Program-made: the position numbers and the translations under genes
Shown: positions 16,038 through 23,752 of the stretch, in pieces
Numbering within the stretch: position 1 is the stretch's first letter
Layout: each line of letters begins with the position of its first letter
NCBI GenBank assembly: GCA_900315485.1
Contig: OMZI01000013.1
Span: forward strand, 1 to 57,540
Reading direction: 5' to 3'
Source of the DNA: an uncultured Eubacteriales bacterium
GTDB lineage: Bacteria; Bacillota; Clostridia; Peptostreptococcales; Anaerovoracaceae
Length of the DNA stretch: 57,540 bases
The notes under the pieces: generated by a model
Told to the model about the DNA's origin: nothing
Databases searched by the model: none
What the model saw: the letters and a program-made list of their open reading frames with translations, nothing else

Positions 16038-16928
16038 CTATCTGTCGAGGAATCTCCTGATCGAGATGATACTTCCGCATGTACCTATGCTTACACCCAG
16101 ACACAGGAATATGATCAGAAGATTGGTTGTAAGATACTCTGACGGCACCAGATTTACCGAAAGTATCCTCGAAACATCCGTGCCCACTATGTTCACTATT
16201 TTCTGGTAAATAACATGTGTCAGGCCTGTTGCTATCAGCGCGGAGAACACTCCCACGAATATTCCGCCCCAGATGAACGGTGCTCTTACGAACCAGTCCG
16301 TGGCACCCAGATATTTCATGATGCTGATCTCTTTCTCTCTGTTGAAAACGGTCAGCTTGATGGTGTTTGCTACGATGATGATCGATACGATGATCAGGAA
16401 GCCCATTGTGATGACCGATCCTAGTTCTACGAATCTCGATACCTGAGCGAGCTTCTCTATCGTATCCCGGTAGTAAACGACATCGTCGACTCCTGCTACC
16501 TCAGCAGCTGCTGCCGCTACGGTATTGGCTGCATCCTTGTCTTTGACATACACTGAATATGAGTCAGGGAGCGGGTTCTCCGGAAGGTTCTCAAGGAGGT
16601 ATCCGTTATCTCCCCATCTTGTCTTGAGTGTGCCGAGGGCTTCATCCTTGGTGACGTATGTAATATGATCAACTCCGTCCATTGCCTCGAGCTGGGCACC
16701 TACAGCCTGTACGGTCTCCTGGTTGCTTCCCTTGGCGAGGTATATCTGGATGACGTTGTAGTCCTTCTCAATTGAAGCTGTAAAAAGATTGATGTTGACG
16801 AATGCCACGAAGAACAGTCCGAGTATCAGCATCATGGCTGTGATAGCCATCGTCGATGTGAAATACATACCCTTGTTTCTGTTCATCTGTGAGAAGGACT
16901 GCTTGAGATTGTAACCTACTCTACTCAT
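16038..16928 (-). CDS. ftsX: cell division protein FtsX
   Basis: The 296-residue membrane protein has an N-terminal helix (MAITAMMLILGLFFVAFVNI), an extracellular loop of about 110 residues and three C-terminal helices, the FtsX layout. I chose ATG 16928, which overlaps the ftsE stop and has GGAGG upstream within ftsE, rather than the longer frame to 16949. FtsX carries the FtsE signal across the membrane to a peptidoglycan hydrolase. Confidence 0.9.
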   Translation of the reverse strand: MSRVGYNLKQSFSQMNRNKGMYFTSTMAITAMMLILGLFFVAFVNINLFTASIEKDYNVIQIYLAKGSNQETVQAVGAQLEAMDGVDHITYVTKDEALGTLKTRWGDNGYLLENLPENPLPDSYSVYVKDKDAANTVAAAAAEVAGVDDVVYYRDTIEKLAQVSRFVELGSVITMGFLIIVSIIIVANTIKLTVFNREKEISIMKYLGATDWFVRAPFIWGGIFVGVFSALIATGLTHVIYQKIVNIVGTDVSRILSVNLVPSEYLTTNLLIIFLCLGVSIGTCGSIISIRRFLDR

Positions 16929-17877
16929 ATACGTCCTCCCCTCCGTCAAGATATGTACTGAGCATATCGTCTACAGCAGGATCCGCCATTGTGAGTGTCT
17001 GTGTCTGCTTCATGATCGTGTCTGCAGCATCCTGATCAAGATACATTGTCTGACGTCTCTCTGCTTCAAGTGCCTCTTTAGGATCCGCGCTTCTCGGAAC
17101 GAAGAATGCCTCACTGCTTCCTGTGCTTCCTGCTGATGATACTGCTGCAGCATTGTATCCGAGCCCCGGTATGTAGAGCTCAGGCTCTTCTGTCTTCTGC
17201 TTTCTGTATCCGTAGCTGCCCTCTTCATCACGGACGATGTGACCGTGCTCGATCGCAACTACTCTCTTGTTCATTTTATCTACTATATCCTTGGCATGGG
17301 TTACCATCAGGACTGTGGTTCCCCTGACGTTGATCTGGTCGAGGAGCTCCATGATTTCCATCGCTGTGATCGGGTCGAGGTTACCTGTAGGCTCGTCACA
17401 GATGAGAACTCTCGGCTTGTTGACCAGCGCTCTTGCGATACCGACTCTCTGCTGCTCTCCTGCAGACAGCTCAGCCGGATAGCGTTTTGCCTTGTCTTTT
17501 ATGTCCACGAGGTCGAGTACATACGGTACTCTCTCCCTTATCTCTCTCTTGCTCTTGTGAAGAACTTCCATAGCGAAAGCGACATTCTCATATACCGTCT
17601 TCTTCTCAAGAAGTCTGAAGTCCTGGAATACCATACCTATCTTCTGTCTGATAGCAGGTACTTCTCTTCTTCCGATATGTGTGATGTCCTTGCCTGCAAG
17701 AAGGATCTTGCCCTTGTCAGGCTCTATCTCCTTAAGGATGAGCCTTATGAAAGTCGTTTTGCCGGCGCCGCTCGGACCTACAAGAAAAACAAAGTCGCCC
17801 CTGTTGATATGAACAGAAGCGTCTATGAGTCCGACATTCTCGCCGTATTTCTTGGTAACATTCTTGAATTCTATCAT
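16921..17877 (-). CDS. ftsE: cell division ATP-binding protein FtsE with C-terminal extension
   Basis: The ABC ATPase core is standard: GPSGAGKT (34-41), signature LSAGEQQR (137-144), CDEPTG (160-165) and the FtsE-typical start MIEFKNVTKKYG. FtsE proteins usually end near residue 228, after EHGxIVRDEEG. Here about 95 more residues follow (225-318), rich in Ala, Ser, Glu and Asp and without a recognised domain. I set the start at ATG 17877; the frame remains open upstream to 18105, but that part overlaps the promoter region. The extension is in frame and leads directly into ftsX. Confidence 0.9.
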   Translation of the reverse strand: MIEFKNVTKKYGENVGLIDASVHINRGDFVFLVGPSGAGKTTFIRLILKEIEPDKGKILLAGKDITHIGRREVPAIRQKIGMVFQDFRLLEKKTVYENVAFAMEVLHKSKREIRERVPYVLDLVDIKDKAKRYPAELSAGEQQRVGIARALVNKPRVLICDEPTGNLDPITAMEIMELLDQINVRGTTVLMVTHAKDIVDKMNKRVVAIEHGHIVRDEEGSYGYRKQKTEEPELYIPGLGYNAAAVSSAGSTGSSEAFFVPRSADPKEALEAERRQTMYLDQDAADTIMKQTQTLTMADPAVDDMLSTYLDGGEDVYE

Positions 17878-17952
17878 TTTCTGAAAGCTCTCTTTTCTGC
17901 CGTCCTTGCTCCGGCCTATTCCGGAAATTGTAAAGTCGGCTTGACATTCAAC

Positions 17953-17976
17953 ATTATACACAACCATAACTGTCAA
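17953..17976 (-). promoter_or_regulatory. possible ftsE promoter elements
   Basis: A perfect TATAAT (17953-17958) lies about 75 bases before the ftsE start. TTGACA (17971-17976) is only 12 bases further up, too close for a normal pair, so the -35 element is uncertain. Confidence 0.35.
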
Positions 17977-18012
17977 ATCACATAAACTTAATGAACATTC
18001 AGACTTCATTAA

Positions 18013-18053
18013 TAAAACAACCCGGAATCGCCGTTTTTCACGGTATTTCCGGG
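18013..18053 (-). terminator. terminator of the transketolase genes
   Basis: CCCGGAA (18021-18027) pairs with TTCCGGG (18047-18053), and CCGT with ACGGT inside. The minus strand continues TTGTTTTATT. Confidence 0.8.
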
Positions 18054-18108
18054 CTGTCCTATGCAAAATTCTGTTGTTCAGGGTGTCAGTTTCGTCAGCA
18101 GACAAGTC

Positions 18109-19047
18109 CTATTTCACAAGTCCTTCAGCTGCTTTTACGATGTCATCTGCTGTCATGCCGTACTTCTTCAGAAGTTCTGCAGGCTTGCCTGATTCTCCGA
18201 AGCAGTCATGCTGTCCTACCATGGCGATCCTGCACGGGCACTTCTGAGCAGTTACCTCTGCAACGGCTCCGCCGAGGCCTCCGATAACGGAGTGCTCTTC
18301 AGCTGTGACGATGCCCTTGCATTCCGAAGCAGCCTTGACGATGATGTCCTCATCGAGCGGCTTGATGGTGTGCATGTCGATGACTCTTGCGCTGATCCCT
18401 TCAGCCTCGAGTGTTTCTGCTGCCTTGAGTGCGTCAGCTACGAGGATGCCTGTTGCGATGATGGCAACGTCGTCTCCGTCCTTCAGCTGTGCTCCCTTGC
18501 CGATTTCAAGAGTAGCGTCTTCACTGTAGATAACAGGTACGCCGGCTCTTCCGAGTCTGATATAAGCAGGTCTCTCCTGCTCGAACTCCTGTCTCATGAG
18601 GATCTTGGTGCTGACTGCATCTGCAGGATTCAGCACTACCATGTCAGGCAGCACTCTCATAAGAGCGATATCTTCGAATGTCTGGTGGGAAGCTCCGTCC
18701 TCACCTACTGTGATACCGCCGTGGGTAGCGCAGATCTTGACATTGGCATGTGTGTGCGCGATGGAATTGCGGATGATCTCATAAGCTCTTCCTGCAGCGA
18801 ACATAGCGAATGTGCTGGCAGCTACTACGTGGCCCGAGTGAGCGATGCCTGCAGCCTCTGCGTACATGTCCTGCTCAGAGATACCTGTCTCAACGAATCT
18901 ATCAGGGAATGCCTTTTCAAAAATATCAGTCTTGTTGGAGCCGGAAAGGTCTGCGCTCATCGCGATCAGGTCCTTTCTCTCAGCACCGTATTCAGCAAGG
19001 AACTCTCCGTATGCCTGTCTTGTGGCTATCTTCTTAACATCTGCCAT
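18109..19047 (-). CDS. transketolase, C-terminal subunit
   Basis: This 312-residue protein covers the pyrimidine-binding and C-terminal domains of transketolase (FAEAYGAER…ETGISEQDM, TFAMFAAGRAYE, THGGITVGEDGASHQ, then VIATGILVADALKAAE). With the preceding N-terminal subunit it makes the two-polypeptide transketolase common in Clostridia and Archaea. It transfers two-carbon units in the non-oxidative pentose phosphate pathway using thiamine diphosphate. Its start overlaps the stop of the N-terminal gene (TAATG). Confidence 0.92.
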   Translation of the reverse strand: MADVKKIATRQAYGEFLAEYGAERKDLIAMSADLSGSNKTDIFEKAFPDRFVETGISEQDMYAEAAGIAHSGHVVAASTFAMFAAGRAYEIIRNSIAHTHANVKICATHGGITVGEDGASHQTFEDIALMRVLPDMVVLNPADAVSTKILMRQEFEQERPAYIRLGRAGVPVIYSEDATLEIGKGAQLKDGDDVAIIATGILVADALKAAETLEAEGISARVIDMHTIKPLDEDIIVKAASECKGIVTAEEHSVIGGLGGAVAEVTAQKCPCRIAMVGQHDCFGESGKPAELLKKYGMTADDIVKAAEGLVK

Positions 19048-19868
19048 TACTTGTCACCTCCGAGTTCCTCTATTGCAGCAGCGAGCTGCTCATCGTTTGG
19101 CGCTTTGCCGTGCCATCCGGCCTGGTTCTCCATGAAGGATACGCCCTTGCCCTTTACTGTCTTCGCTACGATGCATACAGGCTTGTCCTCTACAGCCATA
19201 GCCTTGTCATACGCATCGAGAAGTGCCTGCATATCGTGTCCGTCAACTACGAATGTTTCCCATCCGAAAGCAGCGAACTTATCATCAATAGGAGCGACCT
19301 TCTTGACAACATCCACGCAGCCGTCGATCTGGAGGTTGTTCCAGTCAACTACGGCGATGAGGTTGCCGAGCTTGTGCTTGGCAGCTGACAGAGCTGCCTC
19401 CCAGATGAGACCTTCCTGCAGCTCACCGTCGCCTGTTACGACGAAGGTCCTGCGGTCCTTACCGTCTATCTTATCTGCAATTGCCATGCCCACAGCAACA
19501 GAGAATCCCTGTCCGAGGGAACCTGTGGACATCTCGACGCCCGGCAGAAGTTCCATGCTCGGGTGTCCCTGCAGTCTTGAACCCAGCTTTCTCAGAGTCA
19601 GCATCTCAGCAGGATCAAAATATCCTCTGTGTGCAAGAGTTGAATAGAGTGCAGGAGCTGCATGGCCCTTGGAGAGAACGAGTCTGTCTCTTCCTTCCAT
19701 CTTTGGCTCTGCAGGGTCAACATTCATAACGTTGAAATAGAGAGATACGAGTATGTCGGTCACAGAAAGTGATCCGCCCGGATGCCCTGCTCCGGCGGCA
19801 TGGATACCCTTAAGAGCATCGATTCTTACTTTGCGAGCTATTTCATTCAGCTCCTGTACGGTTTTCAA
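19047..19868 (-). CDS. transketolase, N-terminal subunit
   Basis: The 273-residue protein is the thiamine-diphosphate-binding half: GHPGGSLSVTDIL, LSKGHAAPALY, the diphosphate/Mg motif GDGELQEG…NN, and HGKAPN at the end. The start codon is TTG at 19868, with GGAGG eight bases upstream; no ATG or GTG fits better. It is translationally coupled to the C-terminal subunit. Confidence 0.92.
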   Translation of the reverse strand: MKTVQELNEIARKVRIDALKGIHAAGAGHPGGSLSVTDILVSLYFNVMNVDPAEPKMEGRDRLVLSKGHAAPALYSTLAHRGYFDPAEMLTLRKLGSRLQGHPSMELLPGVEMSTGSLGQGFSVAVGMAIADKIDGKDRRTFVVTGDGELQEGLIWEAALSAAKHKLGNLIAVVDWNNLQIDGCVDVVKKVAPIDDKFAAFGWETFVVDGHDMQALLDAYDKAMAVEDKPVCIVAKTVKGKGVSFMENQAGWHGKAPNDEQLAAAIEELGGDK

Positions 19869-20228
19869 AGCGTTTTCCTCCAGTCTTGATAGTTGGGAAT
19901 TGGTCTTATCAATCTTGTCTTATACTTCCTGAAAGCCGTCTAACTACTGAAATACGTGCCTCCCGGAAGTCAGCATCTCATTTTTACATATGAATACTCA
20001 GTAGTCAATGAAATTTGTCGGACATATTGGTAATTATTTTATGTAATATATTATTTCGCCAATTCGCGCACAATTTTGCCTCACTTTTGGTCCTCACGGT
20101 GGACCTGCCGTTCACTTTTGCACGCTCCTTGCTGACGTTTTGGTCCTCCCCGTGGTCCTGTTCTTCTCTTTGCCCGTGATTTGCTGACGTTTTGGTCCTC
20201 CCCGTGGTCCTCAACGGAAAAAGAACAA
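19869..20228. other. long intergenic region with ~52-bp repeats
   Basis: Beyond the leader of the transketolase genes (a weak TTGACT/TAAAAA pair at 19981-20008, minus) this region holds three copies of a ~52-bp repeat, described separately. No reading frame in it resembles a protein. Confidence 0.5.
20075..20215. repeat. three-copy ~52-bp tandem repeat
   Basis: A 31-base block (TTGCTGACGTTTTGGTCCTC plus the next 11 bases) occurs identically at 20129-20159 and 20181-20211. A diverged third copy is at 20085-20106. TTTTGGTCCTC starts at 20085, 20138 and 20190, giving periods of 53 and 52. The linkers also share a TTTGC core. The period is not a multiple of three and frames shift between copies, so it is probably non-coding. 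Confidence 0.75.
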
Positions 20229-20268
20229 TAAAAAGTGCCTGCGCGATGCTGCTGCATCTGCAAGCACT
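20229..20268 (-). terminator. terminator of mgtE
   Basis: AGTGC (20234-20238) pairs with GCACT (20264-20268), and GATGC-type inner pairs complete the stem. TTTTTATT follows on the minus strand. Confidence 0.8.
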
Positions 20269-20300
20269 CATTTTTAACATATTTCAATTATTATGACCCG

Positions 20301-21698
20301 TCAGATATGCAGGAACACTCCCGCCATTATGAAGTATGTGCACAGGGATATCATATCGGTGATCGACGCCATCATAGGTCCCGCCATGAGGGCCGGGTCG
20401 ATTCCGATCTTCTTCGCCAGCATCGGCAGCATGGAGCCGATGAGCTTGGCGATGATCACTATGAGGATCATCGCGCAGCATACCGTCAGTGCGACCAGCG
20501 GAGGATTGTGATCGAGGTAAACTATCCTGAAATAGTTCAGTATGCTGAGGCACACGCCCACGATGATACCTACGCGGATCTCCTTCCATGCTACCTTGAG
20601 GAAGTCTTTCAGTTCGATCTCACCGGTCGCCATACCACGGATGATAAGTGTCGACGACTGTGATCCCGAGTTACCGCCCGTACCCATCAGCATAGGCATG
20701 TATATTACAAGAGCGATCACCTTGGACATCGCATCCTCAAAGGATGCAAGGATGCCTCCTGTGATGAAATACGAGCACATCAGCAGGAAGAGCCACGGCA
20801 GTCTCGCCTTCACGTGCTGGAATACTGACTGGTCGAGGTATTCTCTGTCTGATGTATCGATGATACCACCCATACGCTCGATATCCTCGGTCGTCTCTTC
20901 TTCGATGACGTCGAGGATGTCGTCTACGGTTACGATACCGACAAGCCTGAACTCATTATCCACGACCGGGATGGCCAGATAACCGAACCTTGTGAACAGG
21001 TCCGATACCTCCTCCTGGTCATCATCCACATGTGCGACCACCGGGTCGTCATGCATGATGTCTGAAACGAGCAGGCTGTCATCAGATATGACAAGTGATT
21101 TCAGTGAGACTACGCCTATCAGCTTGCGGCCTCTGTCGAGAACGTAGCATGTATAGATAGTCTCCGAGTCAAGACCTACATCCTTGATGTGGTCAAGCGC
21201 TTCCCTTACTGTACTGTTCTTGCTGAGATTGATGTAGTACGGGGTCATCAGCGAGCCCGCACTGTCTTCCTTATATTTAAGGAAGGTGTTGATCATCCTT
21301 CTCTCGCTCTTAGGTGTCTTGTCGATTATCTTGTCTACAATGTTCGAAGGCAGCTCTTCAAGGACGTCGATCATATCATCGAAGTCGAGCTCGTCAAGGA
21401 TGTACTTGAGCTCGGGGTCCGTGATGATATCTATGATGTCAAGCCTGTCGTCAGTGCTGAGTTCGGCAAAAACGTCAACGCTGACATCCTTAGGCAGAGC
21501 GCGGAAGAGAACGACCATGCGCTGGAGATCGAATTTTCGTCGGATATCTACCAGCATTTCTGCGATCTCTACTTCGTTATGCTTGAGCAGCTCGTCCCTG
21601 CACCTGAAGTACTTCTTGTCTTCAAGCAGTTCGAATATCTTCTCGAGCGACTCATCATAAGCCTGATCCATATCGACGATGATATTGGTATTCTCCAT
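20301..21698 (-). CDS. mgtE: magnesium transporter MgtE
   Basis: The 465-residue protein has the MgtE order: an N-terminal superhelical domain (ELLKHNEVEIAEMLVDI…PKDVSVDVFAEL), two CBS domains (about 135-255, MTPYYINLSKNSTV and SDIMHDDPVVAHVDDD), a plug helix and five membrane helices carrying GTGGNSGSQSSTLIIRG. It imports Mg2+ and closes when the cytosolic domain binds Mg2+. It is downstream of ligA, with GAGGAAGAG before the start and its own terminator. Confidence 0.93.
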   Translation of the reverse strand: MENTNIIVDMDQAYDESLEKIFELLEDKKYFRCRDELLKHNEVEIAEMLVDIRRKFDLQRMVVLFRALPKDVSVDVFAELSTDDRLDIIDIITDPELKYILDELDFDDMIDVLEELPSNIVDKIIDKTPKSERRMINTFLKYKEDSAGSLMTPYYINLSKNSTVREALDHIKDVGLDSETIYTCYVLDRGRKLIGVVSLKSLVISDDSLLVSDIMHDDPVVAHVDDDQEEVSDLFTRFGYLAIPVVDNEFRLVGIVTVDDILDVIEEETTEDIERMGGIIDTSDREYLDQSVFQHVKARLPWLFLLMCSYFITGGILASFEDAMSKVIALVIYMPMLMGTGGNSGSQSSTLIIRGMATGEIELKDFLKVAWKEIRVGIIVGVCLSILNYFRIVYLDHNPPLVALTVCCAMILIVIIAKLIGSMLPMLAKKIGIDPALMAGPMMASITDMISLCTYFIMAGVFLHI

Positions 21699-21751
21699 GG
21701 GTCTCTTCCTCCTTTCTGATATAACATCTGAAGCAGCTACTTATCTGATGT

Positions 21752-23716
21752 TTATTCTGCAAGCCCGAGCATCTCGCGGACCTGATCTTCTGTGATGATC
21801 TCTATGCCGAGCTCTCTCGCAGCTCTGTTCTTGGCTGAGCCTGAACCCGGATTGTTTGTGATAAGGTAATCAGTCTTTTCGGAGACTGTACCGGTCGTCT
21901 TGCCGCCTTCCGCGATGATCTCGGCCTGCAGCTCCTTGCGGTTGGAGTAGTGCTCAAGACTGCCGGTGATGACGAACGTTTTGCCCTCGACTCTTGTGCC
22001 TGCAGCCTCGTAGCTTTCATCTATGTCCAGCATAGTGAGAAGTTCACTGATCATGGCCTTGTTGTCTTCATCTGCGAAGAAGGCCGTATAGTCTGAAGCC
22101 ATGACAGCGCCTACACCGTCGATATCCTTCAGGGCGTCCTCGTCAAGGTTCTGGATCTCATTCCAGTTGTTGCGGCATGCTCTTGCGATGACTCCGGAGG
22201 TCGCAACGCCTATTCCCGGCACTCCGAGTCCGTACAGCAGCCTTGCAGGCGTGGTGTGCGAAGCCCTCTCAGCTGAGGCAACAAGATTATCATAGGACTT
22301 CTCGCCGAATCCCTCAAGGCTTACGATCTCATCCCTGTGGTTCTCCAGTCTGAAGAGATCCGGGAATCTCCTGATCGCACCTGTACCGATCAGCTTGAGC
22401 AGCCCTGATTCCGACAGACCCTCGATATTGAGAGCGTCCCTTGATACGAAGTGCTCAAAACTCTTGACGTGCTTGGCGAGGCAGTCCGGGTTGGTGCAGA
22501 TGAGAGTCTTCGTTCCCTCATCATCCCTGATCCTTGTAGGTCCGCCGCATACCGGGCACACCTCAGGTATCTCTATGTTTCCGCTTCTTGTGAGGTTGTC
22601 ACTGAGCTGAGGAATGATCATGTTGGCCTTGTAGACACGCACGGTGTCGCCGATGCCCAGCGCCAGATCCTCCATTATATTAATGTTATGTACCGATGCC
22701 CTGGATACCGTAGTGCCCTCGAGCTCGACCGGATCGAAGATAGCCACAGGATTCAGGAGTCCTGTCCTCGACGGGCTCCATTCGATCTCTCTGAGCACGG
22801 TCTCCGCGTTCTGGTCGCGCCACTTGAACGCGATCGAGTCCTTAGGATACTTGGCTGTCTCGCCGAGCGTCTTCGCGTAGCCCGAGTCCTCGAGTGTCAG
22901 CACCAGTCCGTCCGAAGGAATGTCAAAATCCGGTATCGCGGCCTCGTACTTATCTATCTCATCGAGCAGGTTGTTCCTGTCGACCATCACATAGTCGACT
23001 ACATCGAATCCCTGCGTCCTCATCCACTCCATCTTATCTCTTCTGCTGTTCATGTCCACGCCCTCAGAGAGCGTAAGCGTGAACGCATAGAATCTCACAT
23101 GCCTCTCTGCGGTGACGGCCGGATCCAGCTGGCGGATGCTGCCGCTGCAGAGGTTCCTCGGATTCTTGTACTTGGCATCGGTATCATCGATGGCTTCGTT
23201 TATCTTCTCAAAGTCTGAATATCTGATGACCGCCTCGCCTCTTACGATGACCCTGCCCTTATGAGGGATCGTCTTAGGTATGTTCTCACATACCAGGGTA
23301 TTGGCGGTTATGAGTTCACCCTCTACTCCGTTTCCTCTTGTAACTCCCTGGACCAGTCTGCCGTTCTCATAGGTGAGCCCGACTGTAAGTCCGTCGAGCT
23401 TCCATGACAGGAGCCCCGTCTGGTCTCCGAGCCATTCTCTCAGCTCGTCCCTGTCCTTGGTCTTGTTGAGAGACAGCATCTTGATCTCATGCACTATCTT
23501 AGGAAGACCGGCAGCGGTCTCATATCCTACATTTATAGAAGGGCTGTCCTCTCTGATATAGCCCGTCTCATCCTCAAGTGCGAGGAGCTCGTCGTACATC
23601 TCATCATATTCAAAATTGGTGATGATCTCTATGCCGTCAGCATAATACGCCCTCGATGCTTCATTCAGCTTGTCTGACAGCCAGTCTATCCTGTTTCTCT
23701 TTTCCTCAAGCGTCAT
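21752..23716 (-). CDS. ligA: NAD-dependent DNA ligase LigA
   Basis: The 654-residue protein has the NAD-binding Ia region, the adenylation motif WKLDG (near residue 111), an OB fold, a zinc finger (CPVCGG…CTNPDC), helix-hairpin-helix repeats and a C-terminal BRCT domain (GKTFVITGSL). It seals nicks in replication and repair. It lies 36 bases downstream of pcrA in the same orientation, a common Firmicute pair. Confidence 0.95.
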   Translation of the reverse strand: MTLEEKRNRIDWLSDKLNEASRAYYADGIEIITNFEYDEMYDELLALEDETGYIREDSPSINVGYETAAGLPKIVHEIKMLSLNKTKDRDELREWLGDQTGLLSWKLDGLTVGLTYENGRLVQGVTRGNGVEGELITANTLVCENIPKTIPHKGRVIVRGEAVIRYSDFEKINEAIDDTDAKYKNPRNLCSGSIRQLDPAVTAERHVRFYAFTLTLSEGVDMNSRRDKMEWMRTQGFDVVDYVMVDRNNLLDEIDKYEAAIPDFDIPSDGLVLTLEDSGYAKTLGETAKYPKDSIAFKWRDQNAETVLREIEWSPSRTGLLNPVAIFDPVELEGTTVSRASVHNINIMEDLALGIGDTVRVYKANMIIPQLSDNLTRSGNIEIPEVCPVCGGPTRIRDDEGTKTLICTNPDCLAKHVKSFEHFVSRDALNIEGLSESGLLKLIGTGAIRRFPDLFRLENHRDEIVSLEGFGEKSYDNLVASAERASHTTPARLLYGLGVPGIGVATSGVIARACRNNWNEIQNLDEDALKDIDGVGAVMASDYTAFFADEDNKAMISELLTMLDIDESYEAAGTRVEGKTFVITGSLEHYSNRKELQAEIIAEGGKTTGTVSEKTDYLITNNPGSGSAKNRAARELGIEIITEDQVREMLGLAE

Positions 23717-23752
23717 TTCAGTCCCTCTTTTAAGTTGATTGCTTCTGATGTG

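Noticed and set aside
18208-19647. A 479-codon open frame antisense to the transketolase genes
   Set aside because: It lies opposite two well-supported coupled genes and shows no family similarity or ribosome site.
20075-20215. CRISPR array
   Set aside because: Only three units are present, the linkers resemble one another, the third unit is strongly diverged and no cas gene is near.
20005-20287. Two short minus-strand frames across the 52-bp repeats
   Set aside because: The repeat period is not a multiple of three, so the copies are read in different frames; the terminator of mgtE also lies inside.
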